Under the pieces are notes generated by a model. The model was not told the DNA's origin and made no database searches. It was given only the letters and a program-made list of their open reading frames with translations. Shown piece by piece: positions 8,399 to 16,431 of a stretch of 64,000 nucleotides of DNA (the stretch's first letter is position 1; each line of letters starts with the position of its first letter). Origin of the DNA: Nocardia sp. NBC_01327 (GTDB lineage Bacteria; Actinomycetota; Actinomycetes; Mycobacteriales; Mycobacteriaceae); assembly GCF_035958815.1 (NCBI RefSeq), contig NZ_CP108383.1, forward strand, positions 7,688,001 to 7,752,000, in the 5' to 3' direction. The translations under genes were made by a program, and so were the position numbers.

Positions 8399-9432
8399 AT
8401 GCCACCCGGCTCGGCCGCCTGATGGATGCCGAAATGCGCCAGCAGCCCGCGGTTCTGGCGGCCATGGCCGACCGCTTCACCGATATCGGAGCCCGGGCCG
8501 CCGCACTCTTCGGCGACCGCGGTCCCGCAGGCGTCGCCTTCCTGGCGCGCGGTTCGTCGGACCATGCGGCGCTACTGGGCCGGTACGCCGTGGAATTGCG
8601 GACCGGGCTGCCCACCTGCCTGGTCGCGCCCAGCCTGGCGACCGGCTACGGCCGTGAGCCCGACGGCTTCCGGGGCTGGCTGCTCATCGCACTGTCACAG
8701 TCCGGCCGCACACCGGAGATCGTCGAGCTCACCCGGCGCTACGCGGCTGCCGGAGCGCGGGTCGTCGCGATCACCAATGACCCGGACTCCGCACTGGCCC
8801 GAACCGCGCACTACACCGTCGGACTCGAGGCCGGGCCGGAGCGCGCGGTTCCGGCCACCAAAACCGTCACCAGCCAGATGCTCGCCGTCCTCGCCCTGGC
8901 CTCCGGTCTCGGCACGGGTGGTATGACCGCCGCGCAGGCCGCCGAATTATCTTCCGCCGCAGCGCAACTACTCACCGACACCGCCGGTGTCGACCGTGCC
9001 GCAGCCCTGCTGGCCACCGTCGATCGCCTGGCCGTCGTCGGCCGAAGCGCCTGCTACCCGGCCGCATTGGAGACAGCCCTCAAACTCCAGGAAACCACCG
9101 GCCTGATGGCACACGGCTTCTCCACCGCCGACTTCCGCCACGGCCCCATCGCCGTCACCGGCCCCGGCACCCCCGCGCTTCTCCTGGCCGGTTCCGGCCC
9201 CGCCGACACCGACACCCTCGACCTCCGCTACCCCCTCACCGCCCGCTACGCCCCTGTCGTCCTGGCAGGCACCGCCCCCGAGGCCACCCTCACCTGGCCC
9301 GCCCTGGGCCACCTCGGCGAATGCCTACTGGCAACCATCCGCGGCCAGCAACTCGCCCTGGCGGTCTCCCGCGCACTCGGCATCGACGCCGACCATCCGA
9401 CAGGCCTCGCCAAGGTCACCCTGACCCACTGA
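8395..9432 (+). CDS. SIS-domain sugar-phosphate deaminase/deglycase (NagB-II/AgaS/FrlB-like)
   Basis: The 345-residue product carries two SIS domains (about 40-170 and 200-340) without the glutaminase domain of GlmS. Motifs are ARGSSDHAA, LSQSGRTPEIVEL, ATKTVTSQM, ALKLQETTGLMA, FRHGPIAV and the terminal HPTGLAKVTLTH. This organisation matches NagB-II, AgaS and FrlB-type enzymes, which remove an amine or amino acid from a 6-phosphosugar. It is translationally coupled to the ROK kinase. Its last 17 bases overlap the end of the convergent radical SAM gene. Whether the substrate is glucosamine-6-phosphate or a fructosamine-6-phosphate cannot be read from sequence alone. Confidence 0.85.
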   Translation: MNATRLGRLMDAEMRQQPAVLAAMADRFTDIGARAAALFGDRGPAGVAFLARGSSDHAALLGRYAVELRTGLPTCLVAPSLATGYGREPDGFRGWLLIALSQSGRTPEIVELTRRYAAAGARVVAITNDPDSALARTAHYTVGLEAGPERAVPATKTVTSQMLAVLALASGLGTGGMTAAQAAELSSAAAQLLTDTAGVDRAAALLATVDRLAVVGRSACYPAALETALKLQETTGLMAHGFSTADFRHGPIAVTGPGTPALLLAGSGPADTDTLDLRYPLTARYAPVVLAGTAPEATLTWPALGHLGECLLATIRGQQLALAVSRALGIDADHPTGLAKVTLTH

Positions 9433-10297
9433 ACCTGATTCCCTGGGGAATTCGCTCGAGTACGCCGCCTGCGAAAACGTCGTAGAGCGGAAGGGTTTCG
9501 AGGTGGACGTAGCCGATGTGGCAGTCGCACAGGGCCAGCGGGCAGGGGCGGGGGGCCAAGGCGGTGCGGTAGGAACCGTCGTAGAGGTTGCCCAGTTCGG
9601 TGCGGACGAAGTGGCAGCGGCGGACAGTGCCGTCACCGTCGACGGAGATGACCGATTCTCCTGTGCGGCAGGGCATTCCCGCTGAGGTGTGCGGGTGTCT
9701 GCTGTATTCGAAGAGCGGGTCCAGGGCCAGCCAGTCGGCGGACTCCTGTTCCGAAAGCTGGTGCCCCTCCGGTGCATTCACCCACAGGTAGACATGGCCG
9801 GGGAGGTCGGCGCGGAGACTGCGCGCGGCGTCGAGGTGTTCCGGGAAACCCACCACGCCGACGCTGAAGCGGATGCCCAGGCGCTCGAGGTCGGCGATCT
9901 TGGCGGTGAAGCGGTCGTACGGCGTTTGGCCCGGATGGTAGGTGCACCACAGCGCCAGGGTGCCGGGGTCGGCGTCGGCGAGCCAGTCGGTGCGGCAGCT
10001 CAGATTGGTCTGGATGGCCACCCGTGCGACGTTCGGCAGGTGTGAGAGTTCGGTCAGCGTGCGCCGGTACCAGGAGCGGACCAGACCCTCACCCCACGGC
10101 GTGAACAGGATCGACAGGCGGTCATCGTGCTGCTGCGCGACCCACGCGGCGAACCGTTCGAGGGCCGCGCGGTCGGCGCGCAATTGCTCGCGGCTGTCGC
10201 GCCGCTTGGCGAAGGGGCAGTACGGGCAGTCGTAATCGCAGGAGGCCAGTGGGCCGCGATAGAGAATGGTCAGGTCCACGGGCTCACTTCGGTTCAT
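9416..10297 (-). CDS. STM4011-family radical SAM protein
   Basis: The 293-residue product has the radical SAM motif CDYDCPYC (Cys20, 24, 27), which binds a 4Fe-4S cluster to cleave S-adenosylmethionine. A C-terminal Cys set (Cys210, 228, 252, 257, 259), with the phrase SVDGDGTVRRCHF, resembles the SPASM/twitch auxiliary-cluster region of peptide-modifying enzymes. It is the last gene of the five-gene overlapping operon; its ATG lies 14 bases inside the preceding STM4012-like gene. I recognise the family as STM4011, whose reaction is unknown to me. Its 3' end overlaps the convergent SIS gene by 17 bases. An upstream extension of the reading frame to 10687 runs through the neighbour and is not the start. 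Confidence 0.87.
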   Translation of the reverse strand: MNRSEPVDLTILYRGPLASCDYDCPYCPFAKRRDSREQLRADRAALERFAAWVAQQHDDRLSILFTPWGEGLVRSWYRRTLTELSHLPNVARVAIQTNLSCRTDWLADADPGTLALWCTYHPGQTPYDRFTAKIADLERLGIRFSVGVVGFPEHLDAARSLRADLPGHVYLWVNAPEGHQLSEQESADWLALDPLFEYSRHPHTSAGMPCRTGESVISVDGDGTVRRCHFVRTELGNLYDGSYRTALAPRPCPLALCDCHIGYVHLETLPLYDVFAGGVLERIPQGIRFSGSG

Positions 10298-11609
10298 AGG
10301 CCGCCATGGCGGCGTGCACCGCGGGCGAGAAGAGCCTGGGGCCCAGGGCATCCGAGTAGGCGAGACCCTCCGGGGTGAGGCGGAGCAGGTCCGATCCCGC
10401 ATCCAGCCAACCCGATTCGGTGAATTCGCGTAGCTCCGTGGCGAAGTGCTCGGCCGGATGCGCGCCGAAACGCGTGCGATAGGCCGCGATATCCATTCCC
10501 TCGGCCTGCAGCAGTGATTGCAGGAGGTGGCGGCGGCGGGCCTCGTCCTCGTCGATCCGGCGGCCGACCTCGGCGTGACTGAAATCGACTGTGCGCGTGT
10601 AGGTATCGATAATGCCGCGCACCTCGCGAGTCTCGACCGCGTAATCGAACGAATAGTGCAGACCGGCGGTGTACGAGCGTGCGCCACAACCCAGGCCGAT
10701 CATGCCGTCGGTCTGGCACGCGTAGTCGCCGGGTCCGGCACTCGCGGAACCGATTCGGCGGAACATGCGCATGGAGGTCTGCTCATACCCGTGTGCGAGA
10801 AGATGATCGCGGCCGAACGCGTACAGCCGCAGTCGCTGCCCATCCCAATCGGCCTCCGCGTCGCGCCTGCTCAGCCCCGTCAGCGGCCGCACGTACAGCG
10901 GATACAGGTAGAGCTCCTCGGGCTGCCAGGTCAGCGCCGCATCCAGTGACGTGCGCCAGGTCTGTTCCGTTTGCCCGTCGATGCCGTAGATCAGGTCGAT
11001 GTTCAGAATCGGAATCCGTGCTGCCCGAATAGTTTCGAGCGCGGCCTCGACCTCCGCCCGGCGCTGCGGTCGCACCGCCGCCCGGGCCTCGGCATCGACG
11101 AAGCTCTGCACGCCGATGCTCACCCGGGTGGCGCCGCGTTCGGCCAGCACCGCGAGCCGATCCGCGGTCGCCGTGGCCGGTGAGGTCTCCACGGACAGCG
11201 GTATGGACCGCAGATCCGCGCCCATAACTCGCTCGGCGATATCGCAGAGCCGCGCCAACTCCGCGGCCGAGAGATAGGTGGGGGTGCCGCCACCGAACGC
11301 CGCCGCCGCGAACCGGACCGGGCCGTCATCGCCCAGGGCCGCGCGCACTGCCCCGGCCTGCCGCTCGAGGGCATCGAGATAGCGGCCGGTCAGATCATCG
11401 GGTGCGCCGACGCGGGTGAACAGATTGCAGAAACCGCAACGGTATTCACAGAACGGAATATGCGCGTACAGCGAGAGCGCGTCCTTGGGCTCACTCGCCC
11501 ACAGCTCGCTCAGCAGCGGACTGTCCGCGCCGAGCGGCCGGTACGCCGTCTTGTGGGGATAGCCGTAGACGTAGTTCTGATAGGGACGCGGTCGGGTGAT
11601 CGTGCTCAT
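10284..11609 (-). CDS. STM4012-family radical SAM protein (HemW/HemN-like)
   Basis: The 441-residue product resembles the coproporphyrinogen-oxidase-like group (HemN/HemW). The radical SAM cysteines are in CEYRCGFC (Cys54, 58, 61), followed by FGGGTPTYLS, the SVETSPATA strand, RVSIGVQSF and INIDLIYG-like motifs (ILNIDLIYGIDGQT). A HemN-type C-terminal helical domain ends the protein. A true heme enzyme is unlikely because the gene is embedded in the STM4011-4015 operon, and I place it in the STM4012 family. The ATG at 11609 overlaps the upstream stop (ATGA). The longer reading frame to 11651 was not used. Confidence 0.88.
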   Translation of the reverse strand: MSTITRPRPYQNYVYGYPHKTAYRPLGADSPLLSELWASEPKDALSLYAHIPFCEYRCGFCNLFTRVGAPDDLTGRYLDALERQAGAVRAALGDDGPVRFAAAAFGGGTPTYLSAAELARLCDIAERVMGADLRSIPLSVETSPATATADRLAVLAERGATRVSIGVQSFVDAEARAAVRPQRRAEVEAALETIRAARIPILNIDLIYGIDGQTEQTWRTSLDAALTWQPEELYLYPLYVRPLTGLSRRDAEADWDGQRLRLYAFGRDHLLAHGYEQTSMRMFRRIGSASAGPGDYACQTDGMIGLGCGARSYTAGLHYSFDYAVETREVRGIIDTYTRTVDFSHAEVGRRIDEDEARRRHLLQSLLQAEGMDIAAYRTRFGAHPAEHFATELREFTESGWLDAGSDLLRLTPEGLAYSDALGPRLFSPAVHAAMAAYEPK

Positions 11610-12436
11610 GCGTGGGCCTCGAGAAAGAACTGGGCATAGGGAATTGTCCACACGGCCTCGTGCCCGAGCCGGTGCCCGGTGAAACCGTCGTCGCCATAGG
11701 CGGTTCCGTGATCCGAGCAGACAATGGCGAAGCAGCGGCGGCGGCTGCCGGCGGCGGCGAACAGGCGGCCGATATGCCGATCCACGTATTCCAGTGCGGC
11801 GGCATGGGTTTCACGGGAGTCCCCCGCATCCTTGCTCGCGCCCGGCAGATGGAACCAGTTGGGCTGGTGCAGCGCGGACACATTCACGAACAGGAAAAGC
11901 CTGCGGTCGCGCGGCAATTCGGCGATCACCTGCTCGGCGCGGGCGATCTGCGCCTCGAAGGAAGTCGGCGAGGCGACGGAGAACTCCGATTCCCAATGGC
12001 TTTCCTGGAACAGGCCCGGCAGCACCGAGCCCAGTGCGCCCTGCTTGTTGAAGAAGCCGACACCGCCGAGGCATACCGTGCGATACCCCGCCGCGGCCAG
12101 GGCGGAGACGAGATCGGGAGTGTCGTAGACGAAGGTGCGCCCCGCCGTCGTCTCGCTGCCCGCGAATCGGGAGGCGAACAATCGCGGATGCGGGCCGGGC
12201 GTCGCGGGCGTCGGGAGGAAGCCCGCGAACATGGCCTGATGCGAGGCATAGGTGAAACTGCCCGGCGCATGGCGCTTCTCCCATCCGCCGGGCAGATGGC
12301 GCGCCAGATTCGGCAGCCGGCCCGCCTCGAACAGTTCGGCGGCCACATCGAAACGCAGCGTATCGAGGGTGACCAGCAGCAGATCGTCGCGGCCGATCAC
12401 CTCGTTCATATCCGGCTGCGCGCTATGCGTCGACAT
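11606..12436 (-). CDS. STM4013/SEN3800-family sulfatase-fold hydrolase
   Basis: The 276-residue protein belongs to the alkaline phosphatase/sulfatase superfamily. LLLVTLDTLRFD (Asp25 and Asp30) supplies metal ligands, SFTYASHQAMFAGF (residues 60-73) carries the nucleophile position with Ser/Thr, and CSDHGTAYGDDGFTGHRLGH (residues 240-259) supplies the closing DHG and His ligands. No Cys-x-Pro-x-Arg sulfatase signature is present, so it is more like a phosphatase, phosphodiesterase or transferase. There is no signal peptide, so it acts in the cytoplasm. The gene overlaps its upstream neighbour by 14 bases and its downstream neighbour by 4, inside the STM4015-4011 operon. Confidence 0.86.
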   Translation of the reverse strand: MSTHSAQPDMNEVIGRDDLLLVTLDTLRFDVAAELFEAGRLPNLARHLPGGWEKRHAPGSFTYASHQAMFAGFLPTPATPGPHPRLFASRFAGSETTAGRTFVYDTPDLVSALAAAGYRTVCLGGVGFFNKQGALGSVLPGLFQESHWESEFSVASPTSFEAQIARAEQVIAELPRDRRLFLFVNVSALHQPNWFHLPGASKDAGDSRETHAAALEYVDRHIGRLFAAAGSRRRCFAIVCSDHGTAYGDDGFTGHRLGHEAVWTIPYAQFFLEAHA

Positions 12437-13553
12437 GATGCTCGTTCCTGGCTCTGCGGACTATGGCGGTGACCTGCGCATCGTAGGTGTCGCCCGATTC
12501 CGCTCCGCTGCCCTCCAGCCCCCGCAGGCCGGGCAGCAGGTCGCCGAAGGCATTCACCTCACCGACAGCGAAACGCCGCCAGCCGATTCCGGGCAGGAGG
12601 TCCACTCCGACCCGGGAGAAGTGCGGGAAGCAGGCGGCGGCTCGTTCACACAGCGCGAGCATCTCGGCCCAGCTGCCGCCCGCGGTCTCGACGGCGGTGC
12701 GCGCCGCGGTGAGATCGCCGCGGGCTCCGCCGAGATGCAGGTTCGTCATGGGCGAAAGACTGGTCCGCACCACGGCATGTGTGGCCGCGCCGTCCACGAC
12801 CACCACTCGCAGGTCGGCGCTCCGGCCGCCCTGCGCAGCCTTGGGCAGCCAGCGTTCGATGTGCAGACCGTCCGGTGCGAGGGCGTCGACGATGGCGGCC
12901 ACCTCCGCCTCGGTGCTGTAGCGCCGCACCCGCAGCGAATTGAAAAGCCTGCCCTGCGCATCCCGCTGCACGGACGTCTTGGCCTGCACCCGGCCACCAC
13001 TCGTGGTCTCGACGGCCAGCACACCGGATGCCGAGGAACCGTGCGCGAGCTTGATGAAGACCCGGCGCACACCGGCGTCGGCCATCAGGCTGCGCGCGTG
13101 GTCCCAGCCGCGCACCGGCGCGGATACCCCCGAGGTAGGCGAAAACGGCACGGCGACACCCGCATTCCGCAGCACCGCGTGGCATCTGCGCTTGTCGAAC
13201 AGCACCGCGAGCTCGGCCGGATCATCGAGAAGTGTTGCGCCGCACGCGGACACCTGCGCCGCGACCGACCGGGCGGCCGCGGTGAAGCGCTCGTACCAGA
13301 GCGCCGTGCCCTCCACGCGGGTCGAATCTGTGACACCGCGCAGCGCCCGCTCGAGCGCCGGATCCTCACCCGGTGAATCGAGGCGAACCAGCTCACCGGT
13401 GTGGAACTCGGCCCCACCGGCGAGCACCTCGGCCCAGCCGACCGGGCGGGCCTCGGGTAATCCCGCCCGGCGCACCGCATCCCGGAACAGCGATACCCGG
13501 CGATTGCCCGGATTCCCGACGATCGCGATCCGGGGTGCGTGCGGAGAGGTCAC
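12423..13553 (-). CDS. STM4014-family protein with ATP-grasp features
   Basis: The 376-residue product shows an ATP-grasp pattern. There is an N-terminal Rossmann-like strand (PRIAIVGNPGNRR), a candidate ATP Lys168 in VFIKLAHGSSASG, hinge Glu233 in HIERWLP, RTSLSPMTNLHLGGARG, and Asp318, Glu332 and Asn334 as metal ligands in GVDLLPG and VGEVNAFGDLLPG. The order resembles RimK/GshB-type ligases, which join a carboxylate to an amine using ATP. I place it in the STM4014 family; no reaction has been assigned to it to my knowledge. The GTG start overlaps the upstream stop as GTGA. Confidence 0.84.
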   Translation of the reverse strand: MTSPHAPRIAIVGNPGNRRVSLFRDAVRRAGLPEARPVGWAEVLAGGAEFHTGELVRLDSPGEDPALERALRGVTDSTRVEGTALWYERFTAAARSVAAQVSACGATLLDDPAELAVLFDKRRCHAVLRNAGVAVPFSPTSGVSAPVRGWDHARSLMADAGVRRVFIKLAHGSSASGVLAVETTSGGRVQAKTSVQRDAQGRLFNSLRVRRYSTEAEVAAIVDALAPDGLHIERWLPKAAQGGRSADLRVVVVDGAATHAVVRTSLSPMTNLHLGGARGDLTAARTAVETAGGSWAEMLALCERAAACFPHFSRVGVDLLPGIGWRRFAVGEVNAFGDLLPGLRGLEGSGAESGDTYDAQVTAIVRRARNEHHVDA

Positions 13554-14503
13554 TCCGAGACGGCGGTGTAGCGGCGATCCTCCGGATCTTCCTCTTCGTC
13601 CTCGGTCTCGGCGTCCGAGAGATCCAGGACGACGCCGGCCGGTTCCAGCGCCGCGAGCAGCCGCTTCTGCATCTCCGGGCCGATGAAGTGGTGATGCAGA
13701 TCGAGCGTGCGCAGGTGTGTGAGGGGCTGCCCGGCGAGCAGCGCTTCGGCGCCCTCATTGCCGAGCGTGCCCATGGACAGGTCCAGCGTTGTCAGGCGCG
13801 CCACCACCGGCGCACCCGCCACGGCGGCGGCGACCTCGTCCTGAATCTCGCTGTTGCGCAGGGCCAGATGCGTCAGTCGCGGAAATTTCGCGCCGGACAG
13901 GATGGGCTCCAGATCGGCGATGGTGGTGGTGCCGCCGTACCAGGAGACGCCCAGCCAGATATCGAGGGACTCCAGGGCGGGCAGTTCACTCGCGCCGATG
14001 CCCTGCACCACCTCCGCACCCAGACCGCCGGCCTGCACGGACAGGATGCGCAGCGCGGTGTGCGTGAGGACCGGGAACGCGAGCTGTTCACCGCCGCGTA
14101 CGCCGAACTCCTCGAGCTCGGGAAAGCCTGCAAGCAAAGGCGATACATCGGACTGGTGGATCCAGGAGATCTCGTTCTCCTCGTAGGTGATGTCACCCAG
14201 GAAGACGCCGCGCACCGCGGGCAGCCGATCCTTCGCCTCGATCAGCGCCGTGATGATCGGCGCGGAATCCTCCTCCGACTCACCCCAGGAGCCGACGACC
14301 AGAGCCCGAACCTGTGTGCTGTCCACCGTTTCGAGGAAGCGCGCGAAGGCCTCCGGCCACGTTTCCGTGGAGTCGCCGTACGGTTCGATCGCGATGCGCC
14401 AGGCCACCGTCGCGGGCTCCGGTAGCTCGACTTTCGTATCGGCGTCGGGGAATTCGAACACGGGCAGTCCGTGGAACTGCTGCAGGTGGTCGGAAATTGC
14501 CAT
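13550..14503 (-). CDS. STM4015-family leucine-rich-repeat protein
   Basis: First gene of the operon. After an N-terminal domain (residues 1-110, rich in Trp and acidic residues), the 317-residue protein contains irregular leucine-rich repeats such as FPELEEFGVRGG, LPALESLDIWLG, FPRLTHLALRNSEI, ARLTTLDLSMGTLGNEG and LTHLRTLDLHHH. An acidic tail (residues 295-312, TEDEEEDPED) ends it. LRR arcs bind proteins or peptides, so this could be the substrate-recognition partner of the downstream enzymes. ATG 14503 is preceded by GGGGGAG; an in-frame ATG at 14563 has no better site. It is divergent from the small gene at 14687 across about 180 bases. Confidence 0.86.
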   Translation of the reverse strand: MAISDHLQQFHGLPVFEFPDADTKVELPEPATVAWRIAIEPYGDSTETWPEAFARFLETVDSTQVRALVVGSWGESEEDSAPIITALIEAKDRLPAVRGVFLGDITYEENEISWIHQSDVSPLLAGFPELEEFGVRGGEQLAFPVLTHTALRILSVQAGGLGAEVVQGIGASELPALESLDIWLGVSWYGGTTTIADLEPILSGAKFPRLTHLALRNSEIQDEVAAAVAGAPVVARLTTLDLSMGTLGNEGAEALLAGQPLTHLRTLDLHHHFIGPEMQKRLLAALEPAGVVLDLSDAETEDEEEDPEDRRYTAVSE

Positions 14504-14686
14504 ATCGCGTGTGCTCCCCCGCCAAGGCTGTGGGTGGTCTGATGTGCCAGCCAGTTCTATCAAGTCACTCCGACAGGCGGGGGCGCGGGCGGTGAACAGT
14601 TTTCGTCCGACGCGAATTGTCGTACCCCACCGCTACTTTCGAATTCGAGCCGGCGCACGGGGTGACGGCACAGGAGGGAAGCGCTC

Positions 14687-15007
14687 ATGTTCCGACAGGG
14701 GGATGTGCTGATCGTGCCGATCGCCACCGAGGCCGTGCCCGCGCAGGCGCTGCAGGCGCCGGGCGAGCCCCGGGATGCCCGCGGGCGCATGGTGCTCGCG
14801 CTCGGCGAGGTCACCGGTCACGCCCACGCACTGGCCGCGCCGGGGCGGCTGGTGCGGGCGAGCGCGCCGCATATGTTCCTGCACCTGCCCGAGGGCGGGC
14901 GGCTGGTGCACGAGGAGCATGCGGCAATCGTGCTGCCGCAGGGCTGGTTCCGGGTGGTGCGCCAGCGCGAGTACCTGCCCGGCGCCGTCCGCATCGTCGC
15001 GGACTGA
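14687..15007 (+). CDS. small conserved protein with His-rich putative metal site
   Basis: The 106-residue protein starts MFRQGDVLIVPI and looks like a compact all-beta domain. It contains two histidine clusters, EVTGHAHAL (residues 46-54) and HEEHA (near residue 80), that could together bind a metal. It has no signal peptide. The ATG is preceded by a very strong AGGAGGGA at 14669-14676. It is divergently transcribed from the STM4015-4011 operon and followed 74 bases later by a DUF6745 gene. I recognise the RQGDVLI opening as recurring in uncharacterised small proteins but cannot give a function. Confidence 0.75.
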   Translation: MFRQGDVLIVPIATEAVPAQALQAPGEPRDARGRMVLALGEVTGHAHALAAPGRLVRASAPHMFLHLPEGGRLVHEEHAAIVLPQGWFRVVRQREYLPGAVRIVAD

Positions 15008-15080
15008 CCGCCGCACCCTCCGAATATCGAATCGCCACAGATATCGAATCGCCACAGCACCGGACACAGACGGGATTCTC

Positions 15081-16109
15081 ATGCCGACCATCGATGAGTG
15101 GCGCGCCGTGGCGGCGGCCACCGCGCCCGCCGACCGCCGCGCCGCCGAGGCCGCGGCGCGCCGCGCCTATACCGACGCGGGGCTCGCCGCACCGACGCGC
15201 TTTCTCTGGGTCGATTCGCCGCTCGCGGCCGTGGCCGCGGTGCGAGCGCTGGAGAACCCCGGCCGGGCCGTGCTCGGCGAGATCCGGACGCGGCCGTGGG
15301 CGGCCGAACGCCGGAGTGTCCATGACGAACTCGGCCCCGAGGGCTGGGCCGAGCGGTGGAATGCCACCGGCGCACAGCTGTGGGACAACACCCGCATGCT
15401 GACCGACCGCATCCGCACGGGTGTCGTGGACACGCTGCTCGGTCCCGAATCCGAGAACGAGGACCGCAAGGTCCGCGCCGCCACCGCGAGCGAAATTCGC
15501 GGGCTGCTGCTGGACGCGGTCCTCGGACAGCACGATGCGCCCTGGCTGGCCGCGTTCGAGGGCAGCGACCGGCTCGCCGGACTCGCCGACGTCGCGCGCA
15601 CTGCCGGCTGGTGGTGGCCCTTCGAGCGGGTGGTCGTCTTCTCCGAGCGTCCGGTCCGGCTGCTGCGCGATGAGGCGGGCCGACTGCACGCCGCCGACGG
15701 CCCCGCGCTGGTCTATCCCGATGGTTTCGCGCTGCACGCCTGGCGCGGCATGCCCGTCCCCGCGGACTTCCTGGCGAATCTGCACGCGCTGACTCCCGCG
15801 CGCATTCGCACCGAGGAGAATGCCGAACTCCGGCGGGTCATGCTGGAAATCTTCGGCTACGACCGCTACCTCGCCGAATCCGAGGCCGAGCCGGTGCATC
15901 GCGACGAGACCGGAATCCTGTGGCGCATACCGCTTCCCGACGACGAGGACGTGGCCATGGTCGAGGTCGTCAATTCCACCCCCGAACCCGACGGCACCTT
16001 CAACACCTACTGGCTCCGCGTGCCCCCGGGCACCCGCACCGCCAAGCAGGGCGTCGCCTGGACCTTCGGCCTCACCGCCGCCGACTACGAGCCGCTGCGC
16101 CAGACCTGA
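15081..16109 (+). CDS. DUF6745-like protein
   Basis: The 342-residue soluble protein has an Ala-rich helical N-terminal half and a C-terminal half with MORN/WG-like phrases HAADGPALVYPDGFALHAW (about residues 210-228) and HRDETGILWRIPLP. The closing VVNSTPEPDGTFNTYWLRVP and AWTFGLTAADY match what I know as DUF6745. No catalytic motif is visible and the function is unknown. It follows the small RQGDVLI gene on the same strand, back to back with the STM4015-4011 operon, and I infer a shared process. The stop codon lies inside an 18-base tandem repeat. Confidence 0.78.
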   Translation: MPTIDEWRAVAAATAPADRRAAEAAARRAYTDAGLAAPTRFLWVDSPLAAVAAVRALENPGRAVLGEIRTRPWAAERRSVHDELGPEGWAERWNATGAQLWDNTRMLTDRIRTGVVDTLLGPESENEDRKVRAATASEIRGLLLDAVLGQHDAPWLAAFEGSDRLAGLADVARTAGWWWPFERVVVFSERPVRLLRDEAGRLHAADGPALVYPDGFALHAWRGMPVPADFLANLHALTPARIRTEENAELRRVMLEIFGYDRYLAESEAEPVHRDETGILWRIPLPDDEDVAMVEVVNSTPEPDGTFNTYWLRVPPGTRTAKQGVAWTFGLTAADYEPLRQT

Positions 16110-16131
16110 GCATTGCGCCAGACCCGAGCAT
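16096..16131 (+). repeat. 18-bp tandem duplication at the DUF6745 stop codon
   Basis: Two adjacent 18-base units beginning TGCGCCAGACC differ at one position. The first contains the TGA stop of the upstream gene; the second lies wholly outside it. It looks like a recent small tandem duplication without evident function. Confidence 0.7.
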
Positions 16132-16431
16132 TGCGCGAGATGCCCCTGATTCCTCGGGCATGCGTGGCCCCCGGCCGACCGTCGGCGCACTGCCGGACTG
16201 AGGCGTGGGTCACTCCGAAACGGGAGGCAAGCGACATCACATACGGCGGATGGCTGGGAATCAGCGGGCTTGAGCTATGGTTGTAGCCGTCGAGTAGCGA
16301 TCTTGCATACTCCACTCCGTCGTGGATGTCTTTTCTTCGCGTCGGCCACGCAGCGAGGTCAGCAAGTGCGGACGACAGTCCGGCACGCCCCTGCGATTCA
16401 CCCCGATGCTCGAAAGGCACCAGGAACCTTT
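16110..16431 (+). other. 322-bp leader region of the DEAD-box helicase gene
   Basis: No convincing gene is present. The stretch begins with the tandem 18-mer and ends with the AGGAAC ribosome site of the helicase gene. A possible promoter is TTGTAG near 16281 with a CATACT -10-like element about 19 bases downstream, leaving roughly 120 bases of 5' untranslated RNA. RNA helicase genes often have long regulated leaders, but I see no recognisable riboswitch. Confidence 0.4.

Noticed and set aside
10284..11609. HemW/HemN annotation (coproporphyrinogen dehydrogenase) for the second radical SAM gene
   Set aside because: The core is HemN-like, but the conserved operon and divergent N-terminus point to the STM4012 family, and nothing else here relates to heme synthesis.
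14811..16190. A 459-codon minus-strand frame opposite the DUF6745 gene
   Set aside because: It overlaps two genes with strong starts on the plus strand and has shadow-type composition.
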